This document shows, in pieces, positions 1-28,900 of a DNA stretch of 64,000 nucleotides (position 1 is its first letter; every line of letters begins with the position of its first letter). The stretch covers positions 14,780,099-14,844,098 of the forward strand of contig JACTAT010000037.1 of assembly GCA_014526335.1 (NCBI GenBank), written 5' to 3'. This DNA comes from Chrysaora quinquecirrha (taxonomy: Eukaryota > Cnidaria > Scyphozoa > Semaeostomeae > Pelagiidae). Position numbers and translations under genes: made by a program. A model generated the notes under the pieces. It was not told where the DNA came from. It did no database searches and worked only from the letters and a program-made list of their open reading frames with translations.

Positions 1-795
1 GATCAATTACAAATAGTTGAAAATGCAGCACCATGTCTCTCGTAATTGCATTCATACTTCATTTGTCCCTTATGACTAGTGTTTGTCTTCTATAATGGTT
101 TCAAATTTGTGCTAACAAGGCTTAATGCAAATTGAATACAAAAATTGTCACTGCTCTGACAGGATGGTCAAATAAACATTTAACCAGTTATAAATGATAA
201 CAAATATTTATGATGTATAGGATAATCAAGACATCTAGAAAGCTCCCCTTTTGGTGGGGATGCAACAAAATTGCAAGTCGGCTGTTTTTTTGATAGAACG
301 GAACGGCATTGAACAGAGGAACCAGAACACTAAATAACTTTTGATCAATCATACACGTGAACGAAGGCAAAAAACTTTGACCAGTTATAAAAAACCCATA
401 TTTATGCTCAATAGAAAAACTAGAAAGACATTTACTACAAAGCTTTCTTTCTGGAGCAATGTCACAAAATGGAAATTCCTCTTCTTTTTGTAACAGAAGC
501 GAACACAGGGAAAAAAACAATGAAATTGCTTTCGACAAAGTGATATTTTCACAAATGACAAACCACAATAGATGGGATGCGAACTTGGATTGCATGACCA
601 GAGAGCCAACCACGTTTACATAGGGCCATAGAGCTCAATGAAATCGCCGAATAACTCTCCAATTCATACATCCCAAGGCTGTCCTCCCGTTTGAAATTGT
701 TGTGTTTCGGCTACGTTAAGCCTCTTCGGCACCATGAATATCTATATATTTATACATAATGATGAAGAACAGGCATGAATGAAGACTATACATAC
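1..795. other. DOCK intron, no exon recognised; dispersed repeat at its right side
   Basis: No splice-bounded DOCK-like segment was found. About 605-690 resembles 42370-42450 in the same orientation (shared CATAGAGCT, AATAACTC and TCATAC blocks), so part of this stretch is a dispersed repeat. Open frames here have no recognisable motif. Confidence 0.4.
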
Positions 796-16553
<15,758 letters not shown>

Positions 16554-17576
16554 CTCTATATTACTTCTTCTTCATTCACAGCGATAAGCATAATCTATTT
16601 TTTGTCTGAACCAAAATACCTTTAGGCCACATCGCAAAGATAGTCCACTCGACTGGCGCGAAGTAATTCGCAAATGAGTTTTGGCAGGTACAAACAAACT
16701 GTATGACGTCGTTTCGTAGGTACTTGACATTAATTTACACCTTGTTGTCTTAATGCACACAATATACTTCTGGAATTTATATGCGAAACTAACCAGTACA
16801 TTATGTGACAACGGAGCTCCAGTATTTAGATACCGTAGAAGATGAATACATACAGCAAATAGGCCAAAGGCAAACAGAACATCAGTCTCTGCTCTCGCGA
16901 ATGAGACAACGCAAAAATAGACGCTTCATTTCGCGAGAGCAAAGATTGAAATATTCGCGATCTGCAAAGTTGTGTAGTAATTCACTACATAGGCACCAGG
17001 ATTTGAATTTCTATGATTTTCTTTTAAATTTATAGTGTTTTTGTTGTTTAATCGGATATCTCTCAATTTTATTGATGAATTTCCCATAAATATAAAGCGG
17101 ATTCGACAAGGTATATTTTGCGGATTTCGGAATTAATTTTAGCGAATCTTGTGTCAAGTTTTCCTGGAAAAACTTCCGCAAATTTTGAAACATTCGCGAA
17201 ATTCAACTTTTGCAAATTTTGTCAAAATGCGAAAAAAAACTAAAAAACCGACCGTTTCTGCCCTTAAAAGCATTTTTATTCTGGGATTGCTGAAATAATA
17301 TTCATTTGTGGTTGAAGAGAAAATTTCATACTTAGCATGAATCTAATTTTCAGCATACCTTCAGGTACATAGGGTCATTATGAATGTGTACCTAAGCAAC
17401 GACGCAACTGAATGCACCAAAAGAATTTTTCCATAACCCCAAAAGGAATAGATGTGAGGAGAGAACTAGAGTAAGCAATCAAAAACAAATGGTGCAATAT
17501 AATTTGATGATTCGTTGATCAACATGCAAATGTCATTTCCGTGTGCTCCATATCAACATTGCATAATTCACATCTC
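16554..17576. other. DOCK upstream intergenic sequence
   Basis: No gene is recognised. A short hairpin is present: GCTCTCGCGAA at about 16890-16900 pairs with TTCGCGAGAGC at about 16931-16941. CGCGAA/TTCGCG phrases recur to about 17200, suggesting an old dispersed repeat. The DOCK promoter must lie here, but no element can be singled out. Confidence 0.4.
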
Positions 17577-17605
17577 TATCATCATCATCATCATATCATC
17601 ATCAA

Positions 17606-17638
<33 letters not shown>

Positions 17639-17893
17639 CATCATCGAAACTACCGTCACCATCATCATCATCATCCTTTTCTTCATCGTCATCATCATTA
17701 TCGTTACCATCATCATCGCTATCATTTTCATCTTCTTCATTATCATCATCATCATCATCATCATCATTATCAAGATCTTCTTTATGATTATGATCTCATG
17801 ATCATCATCATCATCATTATCGTCACCAACATCATCATCATCATCATCGTCGTCATCATCATCGTCATCACCATCATCATCATCATCATTGTC
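17577..17893. repeat. ATC trinucleotide microsatellite
   Basis: Long ATC/CATCAT runs with minor interruptions. The serine-rich, isoleucine-rich and aspartate/methionine-rich frames over it are trivial products of the repeat. Confidence 0.97.
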
Positions 17894-17984
17894 TCTGTCT
17901 GTCCCACAGGACAATGGACCGCGCTGGAGAACAAAATATTGTTGCAGTTGCGACTGTGGCTGAAAAGCCCAATTCTTGAATGGC

Positions 17985-18282
17985 AATCTTTGTTGCAGCG
18001 ACCACAGATAAAACCGCTTGGTGAAGGAGCTGCTGCATGAGCTCTCTGCCGCTGCCTTCTCTAGCTCCACTGCTCTTCTCGTTTCACGTCAGACCTTATG
18101 CAGCCATTTCTAACCTCAAGACGCCAAGCATTACGATTTTCTTCGGTGGCCTCCCATGTGTCCAGGCTGATGTCCGCTGCCTTCATGTTTCTTTTACAGA
18201 CTTCTTTGTACCGTAGTAGAGGGCGACCTGTTGTTCTAGTGCCTGTTTCTGACTCGCCATAAAGGACCTCCTTTGGTAGCCG
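17985..18282 (-). mobile_element. LINE C-terminal tail fragment
   Basis: Minus-strand translation gives RLPKEVLYGE, RTTGRPLLRYKEVCKRNMKA and an AWRLEVRNG ending. The 'xLLYGE..xGxRxxGRPxLRYKDxxK' pattern is the C-terminal end of endonuclease-type non-LTR reverse transcriptases. Only the tail is present. It is flanked on both sides by ATC microsatellite, which may be the element's own 3' repeat or its target. Confidence 0.65.
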
Positions 18283-18347
18283 TCTTCATCATCATCATCA
18301 TCACCATTATCATCATCATCATCACCATTGTCATCATCATCATCATC
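18283..18347. repeat. Second ATC microsatellite block
   Basis: Continuation of the ATC repeat on the other side of the LINE tail fragment. Confidence 0.95.
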
Positions 18348-18654
18348 AATGCAATCAATTTTTCACCTTAAAATTATTAGTTGTGACAAACAAACGATAA
18401 TTTGATCAGTTGTAAATCTACAAATCAATAGCAATAAAATACTTTCCTTCATTCATTCAGATTTTCCGAATTTCAAGAAACATACATTTTAAATTAGATT
18501 CGTAAAAATTGGTTTACGATCAAAACTAAACCAATATTTTCTTAAATAGATCTAAATATGTGTATGCGTATAAAGGTTTTCTGATATTAAGAAAACAAAA
18601 GAAAAAGAACAAATCTAATACGGTCAAATCAATAGCTAATATTTCAGCTTTACA

Positions 18655-18899
18655 TACACTTTTTTTTTAATAAGCAACCGTTCAATAAGCAACCAGGGCT
18701 GAGATTGTGCTAAAATTTCTGGTGAAATAGCTTTCTTTATACTGTACATCCTTGCAAACTTGTCAGTTACGTTGAGAAGCCAGAAAAGAGCCAAAATAAG
18801 AGGTTTTAGGGGGTACCAGGCATTCGTGAAACCCTAGATATGTTAAGCAACTCTTGAGGGCTGGACGAAAGTCAAGTTGCTTATTGAAAAAAAAGTGTA
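18655..18899. mobile_element. Hairpin MITE, TACACTTTTTTTT termini
   Basis: Ends TACACTTTTTTTTTAATAAG and, in reverse, CTTATTGAAAAAAAAGTGTA, continuing with a paired GCAAC. Related terminal motif to 38525-38665. TA at both borders is consistent with a TA target. Confidence 0.75.
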
Positions 18900-19247
18900 T
18901 ACTTTCATTTTAAACATTTTACAAGAATGCAACATCAAATGAAATTACACGACTAAGGCGTTTTTAAATTTTCTAGGAACCATACTGTTAGTCTAAGGGT
19001 TTTGAATTGTAATAAATTTGCAACGAGAAGAGAGCAAACCAGCAACCATCAGTGTATTATAATATAGTACAGAAATTTAGGCGAGGTTTCTGAAAATACA
19101 AGCGGTTACGTTTCTTCTGAAAAGCAGTGTAGTGCAAGAAATGTGGCATCCGGGCATTCGGCCTTTAGGTAGCAATTAAACTCAAGGTTGGATGAAATAA
19201 ATTTGTTTTCGCGTTATTTTCTTTCGGTAAATGACTACTGTAGAGAG
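18900..19247. other. Intergenic, nothing recognised
   Basis: No coding, RNA or repeat signal found by eye. Confidence 0.4.
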
Positions 19248-19490
19248 AGAGACACTTGCATGGAAGCAAAGCTTGAGACCACTCAAGCAAACATTTGATA
19301 CACGCGTAACGTACAATTTATTTGGTTGTTGACTGCTAATGAATTGAACCGGCTTTTTAATTCTGGATTGTTTGCAGTGATAAAATTATTCAACAATGAA
19401 AAGTTTCTTAGCGATTTTCTCTTCAGTAGAATAAGTTCTTGGAATTTTCGGGCCTTACATGTAGCTAGGTTCCTTATAAAGTTGTTCCTT
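19248..19490 (-). repeat. Dispersed repeat, copy A
   Basis: Reverse complement of 34262-34510. Shared blocks include the GTACGTTACGC and CAAACATTTGATAC phrases and the TTCCTTATAAAG end. Interior open frames are not supported as genes. Confidence 0.65.
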
Positions 19491-19788
19491 ATACAAAAAG
19501 CTTTCTCCGAACTACACATATAATATATTCTTGAATCTAAGAGCTTTAAAAGAAAGCAATCCCACACTAACAGTCGGGATTGTGTGCTCACGGGATTGCA
19601 GGAGCAACAAACCAGGTGTACCATACGTGAAATTCTTTTGACCCGTATAACTTGATTAGAAACCCTTGATTAAAATGATCCTAGAGACTTACAATTTTTC
19701 GTTTTCCGTTACAAGAACATGTTTCAAGACTCCACACAACACCAGTCTCTTTACAAAGCGTTTTCTTGCATAATATTAAAATTTGTCC

Positions 19789-19974
19789 TTAAACTATGTG
19801 ATCTGAATGTAAATTTTGTTGGGATGGGATGACATGAAGAAATTCTAACCAATTCTTAACAACACCTCTATCAAATGGATTACGATACAGTCCAGTTTGT
19901 TTATCTCTAAGATATGAGTATCTTAATATATTCCACCTTTCATTTGTTGTCAGATTCAATGATATTTGACCAAT
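19789..19974 (-). CDS. ZDHHC exon 10 (TTxE, C-terminus and stop)
   Basis: Residues 457-517 and TAA. Contains [15 protein letters not shown], the family TTxE motif, then [15 protein letters not shown], resembling the NPFxxG..xNxxxFF tail of ZDHHC17. Acceptor ATTTTCAG. Confidence 0.92.
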   Translation of the reverse strand: MGQISLNLTTNERWNILRYSYLRDKQTGLYRNPFDRGVVKNWLEFLHVIPSQQNLHSDHIV

Positions 19975-22900
19975 CTGAAAATGAATTAGAAAGATGTTGC
20001 ACAGTTTTTCTTTTATGAGAACAAAGTTTATTAGAATACTCAGGCTCAGCAATGGTAAAAATATAATAATATTTTAAGAACAAGGGTAGGCTAAATTTCA
20101 GCTAGGGACCATCATAACCAACTATCACTACAATACCGCCTATACAAGAAGACAGGACGTCCTTAACCAGGGGAAGTCTCCGAGCTAGCAATCGCCAGAA
20201 GGGTCAAATCAACTGAGATCAATGTTTGTATTGCAGGACAGACATTCGTGATAGAAAGAACAGAATATTAAGATCATGCGTATTTTAACTAAATTACATT
20301 TTCAAAACAGCAAGTGAAAAACTCTCTTATTACGAAGAAAAATGAAATTTCGTGAAACTTGAGAAGAACCTGAAATAAGAAATTTGATTCTCAGCTGTTC
20401 TGCTTTAGGGCCTGTTAATATGGAGCCGAGTTACCCGGCTAGCCGAGTTACTTCTGTGCAGTGTTACACGATTGTTTTAATGTCAAATGCTTCGCAGTAT
20501 ACGCATGCGCATTTTGTTCTATTCTGTCCCAGCAGGCCGACTAACTCGGCATTTTGTGTTTACATGACAGGCCCGGGTAACTCGGCATGCCGAGATCTCC
20601 CCTGTTTTGCCGAGATCTCGGCTAGCCGAGTTACTCGTCTCTCTCATATAAACAGGCAGCCGGGATTACGTTAATTTTGTATACATGGCGGGTAACTCGG
20701 CTCCATATAAACAGCCCTTTAAAAAAAAAAACTCGACACGGATAGCTATAAAAAGGTGTTATGTCTTTTTTATTTCAGTACTGTTTTGTATTTGAAGGCA
20801 TGTTGCTTTTCGTAATATCTTTGAAATGATCGAAGAAAACTTTAGAAGGATTTAACCCATTTTCCTGAAAGTTAGCCCACCATAGTTTCAATGGATTGCC
20901 TTAAAGTTTCTGTTCTGCCAAAATGCACAGAAAAAAACAAAAACTATTAGCTGCTACAAAAAAACTACAAAAAAACCGAGTCGAAAATGTATGCAAGAAA
21001 CTCACCATGACGAGTAGAACATAGGTGAAAATAGGTGCAAAGCATCCATACAATAATACTAATACGGTTCGTAGGAATGTATAACCGAATTCTTTGGTAA
21101 CCAGTCGCATCATATAAATAGCGATATAGGAAGACAACATTGTAATTAGAAAGAAAACCAAGAAGATGACCCTAAAAAGGAAAAAGATGAAGTTTAAAAC
21201 AAATTATTTCGAGCGAGCTTACAGCTACAGTGGATTGATTTTAACCCGCAAGCCCTTATTATATCCTCAAGCATAATTAACCAGCACTTGCGCTGAATGA
21301 TTAATTTTCAATTCGTTTTCTTTATTTTAGATGTGTTAAACAGGGTTACAATTCAGAGTTAATATCTGCTTTACAATTAGCACTGTGAAAAAGTCTACTT
21401 GACATTGACTTCTAAACTTATTTTAACTAAATATAATTAAGTATATAATTACAATCTAATTCAAACTGAAGAAAGAAAAATAAAAAAAGCAGAACGAAGT
21501 TGTTGATGTTAGAGACCCTCGTAAGTTTTCACTCTCGATTTGAACCAATGTATAGAGTGTGCCGATTTCGTTTCTGAATCAAGGTCATTCCAGACATTGG
21601 ATCCACGATAAATGAAAGGTTTTTGTCCATTGGTTGTTCTCATAGGGGTATTAGCAGGTCAGTCCACGAGTTGGGAAAGGCTCAGGTTGGAAATTTGATA
21701 GGCTAAAAAAGGAACCAGTTAGATATTCTAGGGCTGGCTTGTTCAGACATATATTTACCATAGCTGATGTATCACGGTGAACGAGTTTCAGATGCCCACT
21801 AAATCAAACACAAAACCCACGGGGGGGGGGGGGTTTCTTCCATAGCAAAGGTACCTGTGGAAGTGCCGCGTTAGAGGGTATACTTTTTCGGCCTTTTAGT
21901 CTAGCAAAGGGTATACTTAAATTTTGGTCTAGTCAAAGGTGCCAAATTTCGCAATATTTGCCAATGAATTGTCATGCTTTCAGCTTTAGAAGCCTTGGAA
22001 AGTAGAAATTCCATCCTACCCATTTTTAAAAGAAAGGAGTAAACGAAACAAGTTGAGCTTTGAAATTTCCGACTTAGGGCCAGCAATTTCGAGCGTATTG
22101 GTCTAGCAGAGGGTATCATTTTTGTATACATTGGTCTAGTCAAGGGTACGAGTTTGAATATGCTGGCGGCACACCCCTACTGAAAATTAGCCAAGAACCT
22201 ATCCCCCGGGGGCAGAAACCTATCCCTATACTTCTTATCAAGGTCAATTCGTAAATTCACATCTCATCAGCTACCTCACGACGTGGACCATACATGCATT
22301 TCGGAGTTGGATATGCTTAAAGGAGCGATTCATTGTGCTCGATGTAAAGGATAAGGCAAGGCACCTACAAGGATAGCTAGTATGTTGAGATGGTTTAAAT
22401 GCATCAAGCATAATGATAATACCCTTCATCTGTAGTATGTGCGTGAGCGTGTCCATCAAACATCCCATCCTTGCAGATAGCAACCGCTACATCAAGAAAT
22501 ATAACCCATTATTAGTGTTCATCCATCTAAACAAGCGTACAGTAACAGACACCTCAAGGTCTTCCCCTTCAAGCCTTAACCACCATATCAGTCATCCCTC
22601 CGCAGCAGAGTCATTAGGATGTGATTTCCTATGAGAACAACCAATGATTCTAAGATCCAGCGGTAGAAATTGTTGTTTAGCGGCTGATGAACAGGCCCGC
22701 GTGGAATGGACCTCTCAAACGATAAAAAAATATAGAATGTTGGCGTTTTTCATGGGTCATATACGGAGAAAAAGAAATTAATTGATTTGATTGGGAGAAA
22801 CCAAAGAAAATAAATTTATAATAAGAAAAGACCGAGAAAAAAAAGAAATTGAATCACACTACGGTAAAAACCCAGTTATAAAGAATACCCATTTTTCAAA

Positions 22901-25900
22901 ATCAATTTCGAAATCACTGGTTTTGAAAATCGAATTACAGAATTTAAGACAAACTCGGCTCGCGGTTTCTTATAAGCTTGTTTCTTTTCTGGTGGGTTTT
23001 TACAGATTTTATATTTGGGTTCTTACTGTATTCGAGATTTGAGAAAATCAAAATTACGCATTTTACAAATGAAACAGGAATGTCAAAATGATATATGGCG
23101 GACGAGAAAAATTAGCAAATTTTAGGCACACAGTTTTGTTTTTGTTACGAGTGAGCATGCTCATCACATAAACAAATCAAGGGGGTCCGCCCCAGCTTCG
23201 CGCTTAGACTACGTACATAGTCGAAAAAGTTACGTGTAGGTTACGTGTAATTTTAGGTCACATGATACGTGATTTGATTTGCAGATATAGAGCAATTAAA
23301 CGTTTCTGCTGGCAACCAACCAAATCAACGAGAAACAGAATATTGACGTAACAACCAAAAATTATTTTGACGTCACAATCAAAATTAAAGTACTCTAAAA
23401 TAAATTGAGCGGCGAACATTGATTGGACGCAGAATTTTATTGAGAGAATTCTCGATACAGATTCTTATGTTTTGAAGTGGGGTATCGTTTGGTATTGAAT
23501 ATAAACAAAATTGGTTTATCGGTTAATCAAAATGAGTTCGTGTCTTGGTATTAAACACACAGAAGAAAACAAGAAAGTAGCTGAAATTGTTGAATTGAGA
23601 GAGCCATTAAAAAACTGGAATCAAATCTGAAATATTCAGAAGAAATGAAGGCACTTCTGATAGTAATGAAGTGAGTATTACTTTAGTAATTCGCTATTTA
23701 CTTCTCTGTTTTAATGCATCTGTGCAACGACGACATCGAGCAACAATGCCAACCAGGAGGAAATAAGCAGTTCTATGCTGTATGTAGCTAATGAAGCGAC
23801 TACGAGGAAACATCTTCAGAAGGAAGTTGAAAATTTGAAGAAGGAATATGAGAATTTGCAGAAGGAAGATGAGAATGTGAAGAAGAAAGATGACAATTTT
23901 AAGAAGGAAAACGAGAATGTGAAGTAGGAAAATGAATTTGAAGAAGGAAAGTCAGAAATTGAAGAACCTAAATTTGAAATTGAAGAAGGAAAATGAGAAT
24001 TTGGAGAAGGAAAACGAGGATTTGAATAAGAACTTGAAGAAGGAAAATGAGGATTTGAAAAAGGAAAACGAGGATTTGAATAAGAACTTGAAGAAGGAAA
24101 ATGAGGATTGAAGAAGGAAAATGAGAAATTGAAGAATTAAGATGGGAATTTGAAGAAGAAAGATGAGAATTTGGAGAAGAAAGATGAGAGCTAACCAAGA
24201 TGATTGATTAATGAAAATGAAAAATGAATTAGATATGAAGACCAAAAATTTTCAAGAAGAGGTAATGATGATGGCCATAATAACTGATTATTTAATTAAG
24301 ATTATTGCAAGCACCGAGGAAGAAGTTGCAAAACAAGGAGAGTGATTAATCAAAATGAAAAATGAATTCGAACTGATAAACAAATTTTTTAAATAAGAGG
24401 TAATGAAGAGTGCAACAATAAATGATAATTTAATGAAGCTACATCCAAGGATGACGACAAAAGTCGCAAACAAGAAGATTGATTGATGAAGATGAAAAAT
24501 TAATCAGAAATGAAGAATGAAGATTTGCAAGAAGAAGTAATGAAGATGGAGAGGAGATTTGCAAGAAGAAGTAACGAAGATGGTGACAATAAATTATGCT
24601 TTAATAGAGATTAATGCAAGCATGATGAAAGAAGTAGAAAAACAAGAAGATTGACTAATGAAAATGAAAAATGAATAAGAATTGAACAATGAAGATGTGC
24701 GAGAAGAGGTAATGAAGATGGTAGCAATGGAAGATGATATAATGAAGATTAATGCAAGCATGATGAAAGCAGTAGCAAAACAAGAAGATTAAAAATGAAA
24801 ATGAATAAGAATTGAACAATGAAGATGTGCGAGAAGAGGTAATGAAGATGGTAGCAATGGAAGATGATATAATGAAGATTAATGCAAGCATGATGAAAGC
24901 AGTAGCAAAACAAGAAGATTAAAAATGAAAAATGAACTAGAAATGAAGAATGAAGATTTGCAGCCGGAGGTAATGACGATGGCAGCAAAAAAAGATGATA
25001 TAATGAAGATTATTGCAAGAATGCTGAAAGAAGTTGCAGAACAAGATTATTGATTGATGGAAATTAAAAAATGACCTTGAAATAAAGAATGAAGATTTGC
25101 AAGAAGAGGTCATGAAGATGGCTACTATAAATGATGATTTAATGAAGACTAATGCAGAAGTTGCAAGAAGGATAGGGGCAGAAGTTGCAAGAAAAGAAGA
25201 TTGATTGATGAAAATGAAAAATTAGTTAGAAAAAATGACAGCAGATTTGCAAGAAGAAGAAATTAAGAAGGCAAAAATAAATGATGATTTAATGGTTGAT
25301 GCAAGCATGACAAAAGAAGAGGCAAAACAAGAAGATTCGTTGATGAAATTGAAAAATTAATCACAAAAGAAGACCGAATATTTGCAAGAAGAGGTAATGA
25401 AGATAACAGCAATAAATAATGACATAATGAAGAATATTGCAAGCATAATGACAGAAGTTACAAAACGAGATTACTGATTGATGGAAATGAAAAATGAACT
25501 TGAAATGAAGAACGAGGATGTGCAACAAGAGGTAATGAAGATAGAAACAGTAAATGATGATTTAAGAAGCTTAATGCATGGTGGAAGAAGTTGCAAGACA
25601 AGAAGATTGATTGATGAACATGAAAAATTAATCAGAAATGAAGAACGAAGACTTGCAAGAAGAGATGAAAAAGATGGCAAAAATAAATGATCATTTAGTG
25701 AAGCATGCAAGCATGACGAAAAAAGTTGCAAAACAAGAAGACAGATTGATGAAAATGAAAAATAAAATGAGAATTGAAGAAAGAAGATTTGCAAGAAGAG
25801 GTCATGAAGATGGCTACTATAAATGATCATTTAATGGAGCTAAATGCAGGAATTGTTAAAGAAGAAGCAAAACAAGAAGATTGATTGATTAAAGTGAAAA

Positions 25901-28900
25901 CTAATCAGAAATGAAGAATGAAGATTTGCAAGAAGAGGTAATGAGGATGGCAGCAATAAATGATGATATAATGAAGATAAATGCAAGCATGCTGAAAGAA
26001 GTAATAAAGCAAGAAGATTGATTGATGAAAATGAAAAATGAAATAGAAATGAAGAAGGAAGACATGCAAGAAGAGGCACTGAAGATGGCAGCAATAAATG
26101 ATGATATAATGAAGATTATTGCAAGATCGCTGAAAGAAGTTGCAGAACAAGATTATTGATTGATGGAAATTAAAAACTAACTTGAAATGAAGAACAAAGA
26201 TTTGCAACAGTAGGAAATGAAGATAGAAACAATAAATGATGATTTAATGAAGCTAAACGCAAGCATGGTTGAAGAATTTGTAAGACAAGAAGACTGATTC
26301 ATGAAAACGAAAAATTAATCAGAAATCAAGAACAAAGATTTGCAAAAAGAGATGACAATGATGGCAAAAATAAATGATGATATAATGAGGAATCATTACG
26401 AAAGAAGAAGCAAAACAAGAAGATTGATTAATGAAAATGAAAACATAATCAGAAATAAAGAACGAAGATTTGCAAGAAGAGGTCATGAAGATGGCTACTA
26501 TAAATGATGATTTAATGAAGACTAATGCAAGCATAGGGGCAGAAGTTGCAGGAAAAGAAGATTGATTGATGAAAATGAAAAATTAGTTAGAAATGATGAC
26601 AGCAGATTTGCAAGAAGAAGAAATTAAGAAGGCAAAAATAACTGATGATTTAATGGTTGATGCAAGCATGACAAAAGAAGAGGCAAAACAGAAGATTGAT
26701 TGGTGAAAATGAAAATCTAATCAGAAATGAGGACGATGGTCAAATGATGATTAAATGAAGCTTAATACAAGCATGACGAAAGAAGTAGCAAGGCAAGAAG
26801 ATTCGTTGATGAAATTGAAAAATTAATCAGAAATGAAGACCGAATATTTGCAAGAAGAAGTAATGAAGATGGCAGCAATAAATAATGATATAATGAAGAC
26901 TATTGCAAGCATGATGACAGAAGTTGCAAAACGAGATTACTGATTGATGGAAATGAAAAATGAACTAGAATTGAAGAACGAAGATGTGCAACAGGAGCTA
27001 ATGAAGATAAATGATAATTTAATGAAGCTTAATGCATGGTGGAAGAAGTTGCAAGACAAGAAGATTGATTGAGGAACATGAAGAATTAATCAGAAATGAA
27101 GAACGGAGATTTGCAAGAAGAGATGAAAAAGATGGCAAAAATAAATGATCTCCTAGTGAAGCTTAATGCAAGCACGAAAAAAGTCGCAAAGCAAGAAGAC
27201 AGATTGATGAAAATGAAAAATGAATCAGAAAATGAAGAACGAAGATTTGCAAAAAGAGGTCATGAAGATGGCTAGTATAAATGATGATTTAATGAAGCTA
27301 AATTCAGGCATTGTTAAACAAAGAAAGGAGATTTGCAAGAAGAAGTATTGAAGATGGTGACAATAAATGACGCTTAAAAAAAGATTTATACAAGCATGAT
27401 GAAAGAAGTAGCAAAACAAGAAGATTGATCAATGAAAATAAAAAATGAATAAGAATTGAACAATGAAGATGTGCAAGAAGAGGTAATGAAGACGGCAGCA
27501 ATAGATGATGATATAATGACGATTAATGCAAGCATGATGAAAGCAGTAGCAAAACAAGAAGATTAAAAAATGAAAAATGAATAAGAATTGAACAATGAAG
27601 ATGTGCAAGAAGAGGTAATGAAGATGGTAGCAATGGGTGATGATATAATGAAAATTAATGCAAGCATGCTGAAAGAAGTAATAAAACAAGAAGATTGATT
27701 GATGAAAATGAAAAATGAAATAGAAATGAAGAAGGAAGACTTGCAAGAAGAGGCACTGAAGATGGCAGCAATAAATAATGATATAAGAAAGATAATTGCA
27801 AGCATGGTGACAGAAGAAGCAAAGCAAAAACATTGGTTGATTGAAATGAAAAATGAATTAGAAATGAAGAATGAAGATTTCCAACAGAGGTAATGAGAAT
27901 GGAAGCAATACATAATGATATAATGAAGACTATTGCAAGAATGATGAACGAAGTAGCAAAACAAGATTATTGATTGATGGAAAAAATATGAACTGGAAAA
28001 TGAAGAACGAAGACTTGCAGCAGGAGGTGAAGAAGATGGCAGCAATAAATGATGATATAATGAAGATTATTGCAAGAACGATGAAAGAAGCAGCAAAATA
28101 AGAAGATTGAGTGATGAAAAGGAAAAATGAATTAGATATAAAGACCGAAGATTTCAAAAAGAGGTAATGAAGATGGCAACAATTAATGATGATTTAATGA
28201 AGCTTAATGCTAGCATGGTGGAAGAGGTTGCAAGACAAGAAGATTGATTGGTGGAAATGAATAATGATATAGAAATGAAGAAGGAAGACTTGCAAGAACA
28301 GGTACTGAAGATGGGAGCCATACATAATGATATAATGAAGACTTTTGCAAGCATGATGACTGAAGTAGCAAAACAAGATTATAGATTGATGGAAATGACA
28401 AATGAATTAGAAATGAAGAACAAAGATTTGCAAGAAGAGGTAATGAGGATGGCAGAAATTTATGATGATTTAATGAAGCTTAATGCAAGCATGGTGGAAG
28501 AAGTTGCAAGACAAGAAGATTGATTTATGAAAATGAAGAAGGAAGATTTGCAAGAAGAGGCAATGAAGATGGCAGCCATAAATAATGATATAAGAAAGAT
28601 AATTGCAAGCATGATGACAGAAGAAGCAAAGCAAAAACATTGGTTGATTGAAATGAAAAATGAACTAGAAATGAAGAATGAAGATTTCCAACAGATGTAA
28701 TGAGAATGGCAGCAATACATAATGATATAATGAAGACTATTGCAAGAATGATGAACGAAGTACCAAAACAAGATTATTGATTGATGGAAAAAATATGAAC
28801 TGGAAAATGAAGAACGAAGACTTGCAGCAGGAGGTGATGAAGATGGCAGAAATTTATGATGATTTAATGAATCTTAATGCAAGCATGGTGGAAGAAGTTG

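Noticed and set aside
188..613. Minus-strand ORF of 141 residues on the same strand as DOCK
   Set aside because: No DOCK similarity and no splice sites in phase with exon 14; adjacent sequence is a dispersed repeat.
17515..18070. Serine-rich and Asp/Met-rich ORFs on both strands
   Set aside because: Trivial translations of the ATC microsatellite.
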